Below are positions 8,117 to 16,489 of a stretch of DNA of 64,000 nt, piece after piece; the first letter of the stretch is position 1; every line of letters starts with the position of its first letter. Location: contig JBEKDZ010000003.1 of NCBI GenBank assembly GCA_050014095.1, positions 1-64,000 on the forward strand, given 5' to 3'. Below the pieces are notes generated by a model. That model did no database searches. It was not told where the DNA came from and saw nothing but the letters and a program-made list of their open reading frames with translations. Source of the DNA: RBG-13-51-18 sp050014095 (GTDB lineage: Bacteria; Chloroflexota; Dehalococcoidia; Dehalococcoidales; RBG-16-60-22). The translations under genes and the position numbers were made by a program.

Positions 8117-9583
8117 CTAGAAACATAGTTTGCCCGGGTTCATCACATTATCGGGGTCAAGCATCATTTTAACCTTTTTTAGGGCTTGAACGGTGGCTGC
8201 ATCTTTGTTCAGAATATCCCGGGCATTTTCGCCGTAAGGCCTCGAGAAAAATGCTCCTCTGGATATCAATGGTCTGATAACACCGGCGGCAAGTTCTTTA
8301 ACTCTATTGGCTTCCTGCTGGCTTTCAGGGTTATAGAATAGGTTAAACTCAACGTGATAGTTAGAGCCCTGCACTAATGGCTGGATATAAATGCCCAAGT
8401 CAGGTACGGGGTAGCCGGCATCATCCGCCGCTTTGTACATGTAATCGATTAACTCGCCCACTTTCTGGAAGTTGGTAATGAAGAAAACATCCTGGCAGGC
8501 ACTTTTATAGCGAAGTTTCCAATAGGGTTCGGCAGATGGCGCTTGAACAACTTTCAGCAGGTCAAAGGCGGAGACCTTGCCCGCGGACCGCGCTGGTTCT
8601 AGGCTGACACGCTGCGTTATTTCCCAGACATCTTTTTCATGGGTGCTGATTCTTTCTTCAGGGAAGTATTCATAGCCAGCCAGATTATAGAAAAGTATCC
8701 AGTCAGGCAGGCTGGCTTTGATTTCTTGGTATTCGTACGGCCATTTCTTGGCTATCATCGCGACCAGGCTCATTTTATTTAAAATAAAGCACTCGTTAGG
8801 TATTCTTAATCTGATGAGCCAGTGCACCATTTCCATTATGCCATCTAATTGTGATGAACTTACCAAGAAAGGTTCTTCGAGCCTGGGGAGTATTTCGCAC
8901 CTCGCCGACGACCAGGTAACGACACCCATCGTCCCCTGCGACCCTCCGATAATCCGATACCAGGAGGCTGAAGAAGGTCCGGCTGCCTCAACTTGAGCGC
9001 CTCCGGCTGCCCATTGTTCTTCCAAAGTGCCCGGGCCCGCCGCAGCACCAGTCCGGAACATATCACCGGTGCCGAAGATGATTTCCACACAATCCAAGGG
9101 GTCCGCGATATCCCAGTGGTAAGTGGGCAGGACCACCGGTTCTCTCTCCAGCATGCTGCCGGTAACCGATTTTGTACTCCGCGGCAACAATGGTATGTTG
9201 AGTCGCAATTTTTCTGTGGTTACCGCCGGTATCAATTCGCCGAAGGTCACGCCAGGCTCGAACATGGCCACCCGGTTTAGCCGGTCTACCCTGATGATTT
9301 TTTTCATGCCACTTAGGTCGATGATAATAGCTCCGCCGACACTGGGTACAGTATCGCCGCGAAAACGCGGTGGGCCGGAACTGACGGGTATCAGTGGTGT
9401 CCCTGTTTTTCTGGCCAGCTTAACGATTTTCTCAATATCATCTCTGTTTTTAGGCTTTACAATACACTCAGGTTTGATTGCACTAACGAAGCTCATGTCG
9501 CTGGCGTATTGGTCAAGTATCGCTTGTTTATTGATTACGTTTTGAGTACCAACTATGTTGACAAGCAATTCCTGTTCAATCAT
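8117..9583 (-). CDS. FAD-binding oxidoreductase subunit (GlcD/VAO-like), cassette 1
   Basis: The 488-residue flavoprotein has a PCMH-type FAD domain. VKPKNRDDIEKIVKLARKTG, then SSGPPRFRGDTVPSVGGA and a GGSQGTMGVVTW stretch mark the FAD contacts; the C-terminus ends VKMMLDPDNVMNPGKLCF as in GlcD-type oxidases. ATG 9583 is preceded by AAAGGGG; a GTG at 9598 is possible but would place the ribosome site inside the gene. The paralogue at 51110-52576 has the same length and is also first in its cassette. It is likely the second catalytic or accessory flavin subunit of the complex. Confidence 0.85.
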   Translation of the reverse strand: MIEQELLVNIVGTQNVINKQAILDQYASDMSFVSAIKPECIVKPKNRDDIEKIVKLARKTGTPLIPVSSGPPRFRGDTVPSVGGAIIIDLSGMKKIIRVDRLNRVAMFEPGVTFGELIPAVTTEKLRLNIPLLPRSTKSVTGSMLEREPVVLPTYHWDIADPLDCVEIIFGTGDMFRTGAAAGPGTLEEQWAAGGAQVEAAGPSSASWYRIIGGSQGTMGVVTWSSARCEILPRLEEPFLVSSSQLDGIMEMVHWLIRLRIPNECFILNKMSLVAMIAKKWPYEYQEIKASLPDWILFYNLAGYEYFPEERISTHEKDVWEITQRVSLEPARSAGKVSAFDLLKVVQAPSAEPYWKLRYKSACQDVFFITNFQKVGELIDYMYKAADDAGYPVPDLGIYIQPLVQGSNYHVEFNLFYNPESQQEANRVKELAAGVIRPLISRGAFFSRPYGENARDILNKDAATVQALKKVKMMLDPDNVMNPGKLCF

Positions 9584-9687
9584 TTTTACCCCTTTCACTT
9601 ATACCAAATCGTTAAAATTGAGAAAACCATGTTGTTCCATTAATATAGCGTATTTTATCAATCAATTATATAAGAATTCATCTGGCA

Positions 9688-10137
9688 TTATTTACGCGGA
9701 AAAAATTTCTTATCAACGGGGTAGTCTAATTTTTTCTCACCTATGATTGCCGAGTATTCGGGAGTAATCGGGCAATTCACGAAGAAAAATGGCGTGCCGA
9801 CTCTTTTATGTATAATTGGACAATGAACTAATCCCGCGGGTATGTGTACGGAGCAGGTCTTGTTGACTATGATTTTTTCACCTTCTTCACCTAAATATAT
9901 CTCACTTTCTGCATCATAAGCTTTTAAATCATCCGAACAAGGCACAAACACAAAGACTTCAGCGAAGTCGTGCTTATGGGCATCTTCTTTCCCCTCGAAA
10001 GGCACACTAACGTGGGTAAATCTTATTTGGAAGTTGCTGTCTTTAAGAGCATAAAAAATCATGTTTTTAAATGGTGGATAAATAGTATTACGTATTATCT
10101 CCGTTGTCTTAAGATAATCGTATTTAGATTCAGCCAT
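9688..10137 (-). CDS. Cupin-fold protein
   Basis: The 149-residue protein shows a single cupin barrel: HKHDFAEVFVFV (residues 54-65) supplies metal-ligand candidates His, His and Glu, and the second motif IPAGLVHCP (near 99-107) supplies the distal His. Similar proteins lie at 10203-10703, 17616-18482 and 18507-18974, all with HxH-D/N-x(2)-E and PxGxxHxP. They could be metal-dependent isomerases, dioxygenase-like enzymes or binding proteins. The gene is 104 nt upstream of the flavoprotein cassette on the same strand. Confidence 0.75.
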   Translation of the reverse strand: MAESKYDYLKTTEIIRNTIYPPFKNMIFYALKDSNFQIRFTHVSVPFEGKEDAHKHDFAEVFVFVPCSDDLKAYDAESEIYLGEEGEKIIVNKTCSVHIPAGLVHCPIIHKRVGTPFFFVNCPITPEYSAIIGEKKLDYPVDKKFFPRK

Positions 10138-10202
10138 ACAAGTTCATTCTCCTTTCCTGGTTTTTAATAGGAATTCCTCTTCCCTATTAATTAACTCTCA
10201 AG

Positions 10203-10703
10203 TCACCGCTTTACGGAAATAGCCTTATGTTTACTGGTCGTTGGCACTATCACCACCATCATTACCGGACTCTTTACGTTCCTCCAGATTAGCGGGAAAT
10301 GGGCTACTCCAGGAGGTACATAAATACTTGAAGAGGTAGTGAATTTAACTTTTTCAAGCGATTCTCCCTCGCCCAGCCAGTACTCGGCTTCTGCACCTAA
10401 ATAGTGAGTGTCATGTGGGTTGGTCCCGAGGAAAAGGAATATCTCGCCATAATTATGCTTATGCGCCCCGAAACCCTTGCCGGTGCCTATTTCAGTGTCT
10501 CCCATGATAAAACCGTATTCCACTTTGGTGGTCGTTTCTTTTAAAAAATCATCAGAAAATATTACCAGCGGTCCCGTATCTACACTGCTTTGGGCCAGTA
10601 TTTTATCGCCTTTTGGTACTTCTATAGATACGCGCTCCGGAGTTACGCTTTTGATAATCGCCGGTTTTCTAACAATATATTTTTCATATCTCGATGCCAC
10701 CAT
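10203..10703 (-). CDS. Cupin-fold protein
   Basis: The 166-residue protein has cupin motif 1 as HKHNYGEIFLFLG (residues 81-93) and motif 2 as VPPGVAHFP (near 128-136). The first 60 residues form a beta-rich extension. It begins the minus-strand operon that continues through a second cupin protein, the FAD/Fe-S/FAD cassette, two SDRs and a SnoaL-like protein. Reaction unknown. Its metal-ligand pattern is intact, so a catalytic role is possible. Confidence 0.75.
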   Translation of the reverse strand: MVASRYEKYIVRKPAIIKSVTPERVSIEVPKGDKILAQSSVDTGPLVIFSDDFLKETTTKVEYGFIMGDTEIGTGKGFGAHKHNYGEIFLFLGTNPHDTHYLGAEAEYWLGEGESLEKVKFTTSSSIYVPPGVAHFPLIWRNVKSPVMMVVIVPTTSKHKAISVKR

Positions 10704-10955
10704 GTACTATTCTCCTTCTCATTCGAGTCAATGCGATAATATACGAGAATGGGGACAAGGTCAAGAGCGATTTCATGGTGGGATGATAAGAAAAGAATTA
10801 GTCGGGGGGCAGATTTAAACTGCCGATTTTCTGAACTTTATAAATATAGTAGAAAAGAGGGCTACCCCTCACCTACTTTCTTCGGGCAGTTTACCAGCCG
10901 GTTTGATATATATCAACCTCAGATAACAAAATGAGTAAATGTTTAATACAACAAA

Positions 10956-10982
10956 AAGCCCCAGCTGTGATAAGCTGAGGCT
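10956..10982 (-). terminator. Strong terminator on the minus strand
   Basis: Read on the minus strand, AGCCTCAGCT and AGCTGGGGCT form a ten-base stem with one mismatch around a short loop, followed by five Ts. It lies directly behind a tRNA/tmRNA-3'-end-like repeat (10991-11024), with no intact gene upstream. Confidence 0.7.
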
Positions 10983-10990
10983 AATATTAT

Positions 10991-11024
10991 GTCTGGTGGA
11001 GACGGGGGAGGGTCGAACTCTCCC
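10991..11024 (-). repeat. Dispersed T-arm-like hairpin repeat, copy A
   Basis: On the minus strand the unit reads GGGAGAG-TTCGACC-CTCCCCC, then GTCTCCACCA. The seven-base loop TTCGACC is that of a tRNA T-loop, six of seven stem pairs form, and a CCA-like end follows, then a terminator. Of all copies it most resembles the 3' end of a tRNA or tmRNA. No matching 5' part was found on either side. Confidence 0.65.
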
Positions 11025-11084
11025 TGAAACACAACTTAAGTGGTTGGAGAGTTCTTTCAAAACATCTAGAATTCAAGTTTTATC

Positions 11085-11186
11085 CTAGAGATTTTTCGAT
11101 CCAACCCGCGCCGAGGCAATCGCTGCCGCTACTCCAGATGTACCACCACCTACAACCACCACATCATAACTACCAAATATTTCCAC
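11085..11186 (-). pseudogene. N-terminal fragment of an FAD-dependent oxidoreductase
   Basis: A GGAGGAG ribosome site precedes GTG 11186, which opens a frame beginning VEIFGSYDVVVVGGGTSG. This is a dinucleotide-binding beta-alpha-beta motif (GGGTSG) followed by VAAAIASARVGS. The frame stops after 33 codons at 11085, where a full protein would continue for over 400 residues. The 3' part is gone and the sequence passes into a dispersed repeat. It is a truncated flavoprotein gene similar in kind to those at 41618, 60422 and 62002. Confidence 0.7.
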
Positions 11187-11265
11187 CTTTACTCCTCCCT
11201 GCTTATTGGATAATTTTTTTTACGAAATCCGTCCATTGACCTGCCCCCAGAAGTGATGCCACTTG

Positions 11266-11356
11266 TTAACTCGTTGCCCCAGTTAAAATAGCTTCAGGCG
11301 CTGGTGGCCGGTGACCCAGGGAACTGTAGGGTCGGATGTGATTATAGTCTATCAAA
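11266..11356 (-). mobile_element. Insertion-sequence remnant: transposase C-terminus
   Basis: The minus strand encodes IDYNHIRPYSSLGHRPPAPE followed by AILTGATS and a stop at 11266. This is the C-terminal signature of IS3/IS481-type integrase-core transposases (YN-x-RPHSSLG-x-PP). The rest of the gene and both terminal repeats are missing. A second, more diverged copy of the same end lies at 12968-13070, and the two bracket the methyltransferase-like gene in the same orientation. Confidence 0.75.
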
Positions 11357-11370
11357 AAAACAAGAACAAG

Positions 11371-11387
11371 CGGGTCGAACTCCACCG
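11371..11387 (-). repeat. Partial copy of the T-arm-like repeat
   Basis: GGGTCGAACTCCACC is the right half of the repeat core only. It adjoins the transposase remnant, as if cut during an insertion or deletion. Confidence 0.45.
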
Positions 11388-11619
11388 GAAACGCAATATC
11401 TCTTTAACTGTCTTACCGGGTTTTTCTTGGTATTTACCCTGCTATAACTGTTTTTTCCCGCTTTTAGGATATCATAGCTGATATCGTTTCTAGGAAACAG
11501 GTCATAGTAGGTCGAATACCCCGTGACAGGGGAAGTTTTTGGCACGCAGTCCATTAAAGTTTTTAGCCGGTTCTTCGAATTTTTTACCTAAGGGTTTTCT
11601 CCATGGCACCATCTCTGAA

Positions 11620-12936
11620 CTATATCTTTTCCTGGCTGCCCGCACGCACTAGCTGGAGTTGACGGAGCAGGTTTCCCAACTCCTCCCCGTGAGATGTTTT
11701 AAACTGTGTACTTGCATGTTTATTCAGGTATTCCGCCAGGTATATAGATTCTTTTGGAATAACCGGCATCTCTTTAACGCAGCGCTGTAGCAGGTCCCAC
11801 ATAATTTCTTCGTCCGGGTATGAGTGGACGATATCCAGCGATTCCAATAGTACCTGGCCATCGAAAATTTTCTTTTGCATTAGTTGGTACTGAGCTGTGG
11901 CAGTTTGGCGGCTTATACGAGGTTTATCCGGTTCTTTTTGTGCTAATATTTCGCCAACGTTCCGGTTCATAGCTCCGTGAATCTTAGTGAAAGCCGGGTT
12001 GAATCGCTGCAGCTTTATTGTCCATTCCGGTGTAAGCCTAGGACTCCAGGTACTGTGTGTTTCCTGCATCTGATATAACGGTGAGGCGAAATAATTCACG
12101 GAATAGAACCAATGGCATTCCTTTTTCTTGAGCCACTGCATCCAGAAATCCACCCAGTCGTCGGACATTTCCTGCATCGAGCTGGTGTTGATAACCAGGT
12201 CTATTGACAGGTCAGCTACTGCCTCAACAAAATTGTGCGGACAGAGTATCACTTGATATTGTAATAATACTTCTACGTCGAGCTTTTGCGGGCTGCATAC
12301 GTATAACACTCTCAAACCAGGGAAGCTGATGCATAAAAACACTTCGGTAAAAAACAGCGATTCAGGGAAATCTATATCTAGATAACATCTGGGACGGTGA
12401 ATCGGGTTCTTCAGCCAGAGTCTGGCTAGCCCGCCATAACCCCCACCTATCTCCCCAATGACGCGCGGTTCTTTAACATAATTTAGACACTGTAAAAGGT
12501 ACATTATCTGCCAATAATACATGTTGCTGACCAGCCGTCCCTCGTATCGAAGAAGCGTCTCCGGACGGGAGTAAGGCGAATCGGCAAGGTTGCGCATAGG
12601 TGTAGCTAGCTGCGGGAACTCGCTCATCATGACACCCTCGTATTGCGCTATCATCGGTCGCAAGGAAGACGCTATTACCCGATGGTCAAAACCCGATAAA
12701 CTAGGCGTTTGCGCGTAGTTAATGACGTCCTCCACTTTCGTCATTATATTAATGGTCTTCTGCAACTTTTCATTAAGCAACGTCCAGTGGTAGCCGATAG
12801 ACATTTCCTCCGCGCTAAAAACTAGATGCTTTTTAGCTTCTTCAACGATAACCCTCCCCGCAGAACGCGGATATTGTTTCCCGCGGTAGTTACTGGGCGA
12901 ATCTGTTTTTTGAGCGGATCCTGCCTTTTTTTGCAT
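11620..12936 (-). CDS. Putative sugar O-methyltransferase
   Basis: The 438-residue protein has the SAM-binding motif EIGGGYGGLARLW (near residues 162-174) that marks the putative sugar O-methyltransferase group found in polysaccharide and glycan loci. Downstream, CYLDIDFPESLFF supplies the acidic SAM contact and DLVINTSSMQEM the later motif. The N-terminal 100 residues are helical. No transmembrane segment is seen. The gene stands alone between two transposase remnants and has no glycan gene beside it, so it looks like cargo left from a mobile segment. The acceptor is unknown. Confidence 0.7.
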   Translation of the reverse strand: MQKKAGSAQKTDSPSNYRGKQYPRSAGRVIVEEAKKHLVFSAEEMSIGYHWTLLNEKLQKTINIMTKVEDVINYAQTPSLSGFDHRVIASSLRPMIAQYEGVMMSEFPQLATPMRNLADSPYSRPETLLRYEGRLVSNMYYWQIMYLLQCLNYVKEPRVIGEIGGGYGGLARLWLKNPIHRPRCYLDIDFPESLFFTEVFLCISFPGLRVLYVCSPQKLDVEVLLQYQVILCPHNFVEAVADLSIDLVINTSSMQEMSDDWVDFWMQWLKKKECHWFYSVNYFASPLYQMQETHSTWSPRLTPEWTIKLQRFNPAFTKIHGAMNRNVGEILAQKEPDKPRISRQTATAQYQLMQKKIFDGQVLLESLDIVHSYPDEEIMWDLLQRCVKEMPVIPKESIYLAEYLNKHASTQFKTSHGEELGNLLRQLQLVRAGSQEKI

Positions 12937-12967
12937 ATTAGCCTATCCCCAATAGTAGTACCAATTG

Positions 12968-13070
12968 TTACTTCGTTGCCCCAGTTAAAATAACTTCAGG
13001 AGCTGGTGGCTTGTGCCCCTTGGTGTTATGAGGGCTCGACTTGTTGTATTCCCCCTCAGCTTGGCAATCA
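12968..13070 (-). mobile_element. Insertion-sequence remnant, second copy
   Basis: The minus strand reads GHKPPAPEVILTGATK then a stop at 12968, about 85% identical at the DNA level over some 55 nt to the remnant at 11266. Upstream the frame gives EYNKSSPHNTK, a degraded form of the YN-x-RPHSSLG motif. Only the transposase tail survives. Confidence 0.65.
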
Positions 13071-13119
13071 ATGCCTTGAATCCATAGAGAAGTCTTTTTT
13101 ATACGGATAATTATACACC

Positions 13120-13345
13120 CATCACTTTACGTCAACAATATCCTGGGCCAAGGTTCTTGACGTGGCGCACGTAGGGTATACCTGAACCAGCACCCTATTG
13201 GATTGGTGGGTGGCGTGGGAACTACGCCTCGCAGGCTCACAGGCAAGTCCAGATTTTCGCTGTGGCGCTTCATGCCCAGCCTTACACAGGCTCCTCCTGC
13301 CCAGGAGCCTGCCAGTCCGCCTTCACCAAGTGTGCAGGGGGCGGA
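13120..13345. other. Unassigned GC-rich segment with a 9-bp hairpin
   Basis: This stretch is visibly richer in G and C than its surroundings and holds a perfect inverted repeat, CAGGCTCCT (13279-13287) with AGGAGCCTG (13295-13303). The minus strand stays open for 83 codons, but the product shows no domain I know. It may be part of a decayed mobile element. I see no gene I can support between 12937 and 13443. Confidence 0.35.
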
Positions 13346-13443
13346 AATAAGATGGAAACACTCATAGATAAGCCGCATTTAGAGAGACTAATCAAGTAAT
13401 GACCTAATAATTTGACTTGCTACAGTCACTATGTCTTTAGTTG

Positions 13444-14301
13444 TTACTCGTGTCTCACTAATAATAGGGGTGTACTTCCCCCTAGCAGAACCTTTTGTGC
13501 GACACTCCCAAGAGTCCAGAGTGGGATGCTAGTTCTCCCGCGAGTGGACATAGCTACTAGGTCAATCGCCAGCTCATCGGCAAGGTCAATAATCTCGTCT
13601 GCCGGAGAGCCAACTTGTACTCTGTAATTCGCCGCTATACCTTGCTGTTCCAGTTCGGCACACCGGGTCTGCAGGTAAGATTCAGCATCTGCCTTATGGT
13701 TATTGGTCTGTTGCACCACCTGCAAAAGGGTTAGCTGCATTTCGAGCTTCAAGGCAAGTTGGCTAATATAGGGAATAACGGCTTGGCTGGATATTGAGCC
13801 ATCAAGTGGCACAAGGGCTTTCCTTAGAAGGCGCTTCTGGCGAACATCTGGACGGGCCTTCTTACCTCTAATAAGCATGACTGGCAAATTTGTAGGAGAC
13901 CTCACTACCTTATCGGCGACACTTCCTACTGCCCAGCGTCCAATACCAGACCTACCATGAGTAGCCATGACAATCAGTTTGTAGCCCCATTTACAAGCAA
14001 AATCTACGATTGCCCCAGCCGGATTGCCAACGCAAGTTTTCGCGCAAATGTTTACCTCTTTAGTCCCAGGTATCACTAGGTATTTCTTAGCATGGCACTT
14101 GGTGACATCTATTATTCTTCGGAGGTAGGCCATATCCTCCGTGTCAGCGAATTCAAGGACCGACAGCAAAGTAATATTGTTGCCTGTCCTTACACCTAGT
14201 TCCTCTGCGTATGGTAGAGCTATCTCAGCTAATTTAGAGCCATCCAGTGGGACAACCATGCTCTCATTTGGCAACTTTTCATCATAAATGTCTGCAGACA
14301 T
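13444..14301 (-). CDS. Tandem universal stress protein (two UspA domains)
   Basis: Two UspA domains follow one another in 285 residues. The first starts near MVVPLDGSKLAE and ends with the ATP-binding loop GRSGIGRWAVGSVADKV (G-x2-G-x9-GS). The second starts near ALVPLDGSISSQ and ends with GRTSIPLWTLGSVAQKV, in which the second loop glycine is Pro, so ATP binding there may be weaker. ATG 14301 is chosen because it leaves a short lead into domain one; the frame is open to a TTG at 14409 without a ribosome site. It stands alone. USPs help survival under starvation or stress. Confidence 0.85.
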   Translation of the reverse strand: MSADIYDEKLPNESMVVPLDGSKLAEIALPYAEELGVRTGNNITLLSVLEFADTEDMAYLRRIIDVTKCHAKKYLVIPGTKEVNICAKTCVGNPAGAIVDFACKWGYKLIVMATHGRSGIGRWAVGSVADKVVRSPTNLPVMLIRGKKARPDVRQKRLLRKALVPLDGSISSQAVIPYISQLALKLEMQLTLLQVVQQTNNHKADAESYLQTRCAELEQQGIAANYRVQVGSPADEIIDLADELAIDLVAMSTRGRTSIPLWTLGSVAQKVLLGGSTPLLLVRHE

Positions 14302-14409
14302 CCTGATTGACCTACACGATTCGCTATTACCCCAGTTTGTGCTATTTGCTTCTAGTATATTCACAGAACAGTTATGACTGTCTTGCATGCAAACATTCAA
14401 TTGAGACAA

Positions 14410-14760
14410 GGGAATTCACCAAAAAGGTGAAAGGGGAATTAGGAACTAGCCGCGCAACAACTACTGAAATCGGCGCGCAACTCCTGTTGGAGTACCTATT
14501 CGGCTATTAAAGTGTATATTATATACCTTAGATCTATGCCTCTTGTAGCTAGAGCCGCCTTTAATTAGCGTGTAGGCACGGAAAGCCTTCTTCTTTTACT
14601 TCGCTATTTGCCCCTCAAGAATCTGGGCGTTCCTACAGAGAATGTAAGTCTACGGGGTATTTTACGGGACAGGGGGCTGGTTTGCCATGAGTGCGCCATA
14701 AAGCCAACCGAGCAGCAGCTGACTTAACTGTGCGAGGGATAGCGCTGGCGCGGGTGGACG
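14410..14760. other. Intergenic stretch without a recognisable gene
   Basis: I see no supported gene or RNA here on either strand. A short TTCACC/GGTGAA inverted repeat occurs at 14415-14431. The remainder carries no conserved motif I can name and runs into repeat copy B. Confidence 0.4.
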
Positions 14761-14890
14761 GGGAGACGGGGGAGGGTCGAACTCCACCTACCCACATAGC
14801 TAAACTGGTCAAAAACGGAAGGCTTTAGCAGTTTCATATTGTGGGAGAACGTAAGAGACGGGGTCCCAACTCCATCTACCTACAATCAAT
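14761..14890 (-). repeat. Dispersed hairpin repeat, copy B (two units)
   Basis: The core GGAGACGGGGGAGGGTCGAA with CTCCACC lies at 14761-14788. About 50 nt later a second unit lies between ATTGTGGG (14838-14845) and CTACCTACAAT (14876-14886) and contains GACGGGGTCCCAACTCCA. Copy C has the same two-unit layout with different sequence between, which marks B and C as one subtype. Confidence 0.6.
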
Positions 14891-15033
14891 AGTAAGACGC
14901 GGCTAGTCTAGAACTGTAATTCTTCTTACCTTAAATAGTTCTTCCTAAATAATAATTTACTCCATTATTACGTCCCATCAGCTTGTTTCAGAATCTTGAC
15001 GATAGAGGTTTTATCACGTGTTTTTAACTGTTT

Positions 15034-16419
15034 TCATTTGGATATTTTAGAGAAACCGGTTTTAACTTCAAGTGTCTCATTTATATATAAATAACTGTTA
15101 TTTAAAGCAGTATAGGCTGGCCAATCCGGCAGTCCACTCCCATTAGGATTACCGGTGCGGGCGAACTGCGTCCAGTATCTCATCATCGACTCGGATACGT
15201 ACTTGTCTATTTCGGTTAGTCCTGGGGTTTTTGATTTAAGTGGTGAGCCCATCATTGACATCATGCCGTACGTCATTTCCCACCATCCGGTCATATTGTC
15301 ATAGTCTCCAAACACATACAGCAGCTCAAGACCATGAGGTGCATGCGTCATACCTTCCTGTCGCCATTTTGCCGGTACTTGGTCGAAAATGCAGGCGTAG
15401 CTGTCAACGCCGGCCTTTCCCATTCCACCAAACATTTCAACATAGCCGGGCACGAGCATCGGGAACATGGTCGTCAGTTCACCAGCATTAGCACAACTGA
15501 TTAATGGGATTGGATTCATTTTGCCAGCACGGAAAATGTTAAGTGGGGTATCGGGCAGGAACCAGCCGTCCACGGCGGCATCGACAACACCCCATTGACT
15601 ACCACTCTCTTGGGTCAATTGGGCGTTGGCTTCGTATATATTTTCATATGGGAGAGCCCGGGCGGCCTCAAGCGTGTTAACACCGAGTTTTTTAAAAATC
15701 CGTTCCCCCATAGCTTCAAGTTTTTCCAGGGATTGACCGGTCCACCACGTCCTCGCCGTAGCGGTACCGCTTTCGCAGATAGCCTTGTGGTATAGACCTT
15801 TCGTCATCGGCGAGGCTATAAGCGTCGAAACCTTGGCGCCACCGCCGGACTCACCAAAGATGGTGACGTTGCCGGGGTCTCCCCCGAAATTAGTGATGTT
15901 CTTCTGTACCCATTCCAGCGCAGCTATCATATCCAGAAACATATAGTTGCCGGAAACACCATTAGGAGATTCAGCAGAAAGTCGGGGATGGGACAGGAGA
16001 CCGATGACGTCAAGCCGCATGTTGACGGTGACGAGGACGATACCCTGCTGTGGCAGCCGGTAGTGATTTGAGAGGGGATCATTCCCCGAGCCGAGCGCAT
16101 ACATTCCTCCATGCATCCAGACCATCACCGGTAGCTTGTCTTTAGAAGTTTTAGCTGGTGTCAGGACATTGAGATATAAGCAGTCTTCACTGGCATCGGC
16201 CGGCGAACCGCCGAACTTGGGATTCTGGGGAGCAGTCAGGCTGAATTTCATACACTCAAGCACTCCTGACCAGGTTTTAACGGGTCGGGGTGCCTGCCAG
16301 CGTAATTCCCCCACGGGAGGAGCAGCAAATGGAATGCCCCTGAAGATAGATACCTCATTCCCGGATTCACCAATCATTGTTCCTGAAACATAACCTTTAT
16401 CCGTTTTAACAATTTGCAT
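15034..16419 (-). CDS. Carboxylesterase type B
   Basis: The 461-residue alpha/beta hydrolase carries family landmarks in order: FRGIPFAAPPVGELRW near residue 27, EDCLYLNVLTP near 77, the oxyanion-hole HGG in VWMHGGMY near 100, the nucleophile elbow GESGGG (Ser) near 190, a Glu in NAGELT, and His in THAPHGLELLYVFG. It hydrolyses carboxylic esters. No signal peptide is visible. ATG 16419 has GGAAGG ahead of it; the open frame to 16446 is not needed. It is transcribed with the TetR gene 70 nt upstream on the same strand. A paralogue lies at 38403 and a broken one at 35173. Confidence 0.92.
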   Translation of the reverse strand: MQIVKTDKGYVSGTMIGESGNEVSIFRGIPFAAPPVGELRWQAPRPVKTWSGVLECMKFSLTAPQNPKFGGSPADASEDCLYLNVLTPAKTSKDKLPVMVWMHGGMYALGSGNDPLSNHYRLPQQGIVLVTVNMRLDVIGLLSHPRLSAESPNGVSGNYMFLDMIAALEWVQKNITNFGGDPGNVTIFGESGGGAKVSTLIASPMTKGLYHKAICESGTATARTWWTGQSLEKLEAMGERIFKKLGVNTLEAARALPYENIYEANAQLTQESGSQWGVVDAAVDGWFLPDTPLNIFRAGKMNPIPLISCANAGELTTMFPMLVPGYVEMFGGMGKAGVDSYACIFDQVPAKWRQEGMTHAPHGLELLYVFGDYDNMTGWWEMTYGMMSMMGSPLKSKTPGLTEIDKYVSESMMRYWTQFARTGNPNGSGLPDWPAYTALNNSYLYINETLEVKTGFSKISK

Positions 16420-16489
16420 GGGATACACCTTCCTTTCGAAAATCAATAATTACAATATCAGGATCATGGTTGGACGCTACCTTGAATAA

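Noticed and set aside
10994..11370. A complete tmRNA gene on the minus strand
   Set aside because: Only a T-arm and CCA-like end are present. The upstream 350 nt encode a flavoprotein fragment and a transposase tail, with no tmRNA 5' end or tag frame.
11342..11554. A 70-codon open frame on the minus strand
   Set aside because: It overlaps a transposase remnant and a partial repeat and resembles no protein.
13127..13378. An 83-codon open frame on the minus strand
   Set aside because: The product shows no domain and no convincing ribosome site, and its length is easily explained by the high GC content.
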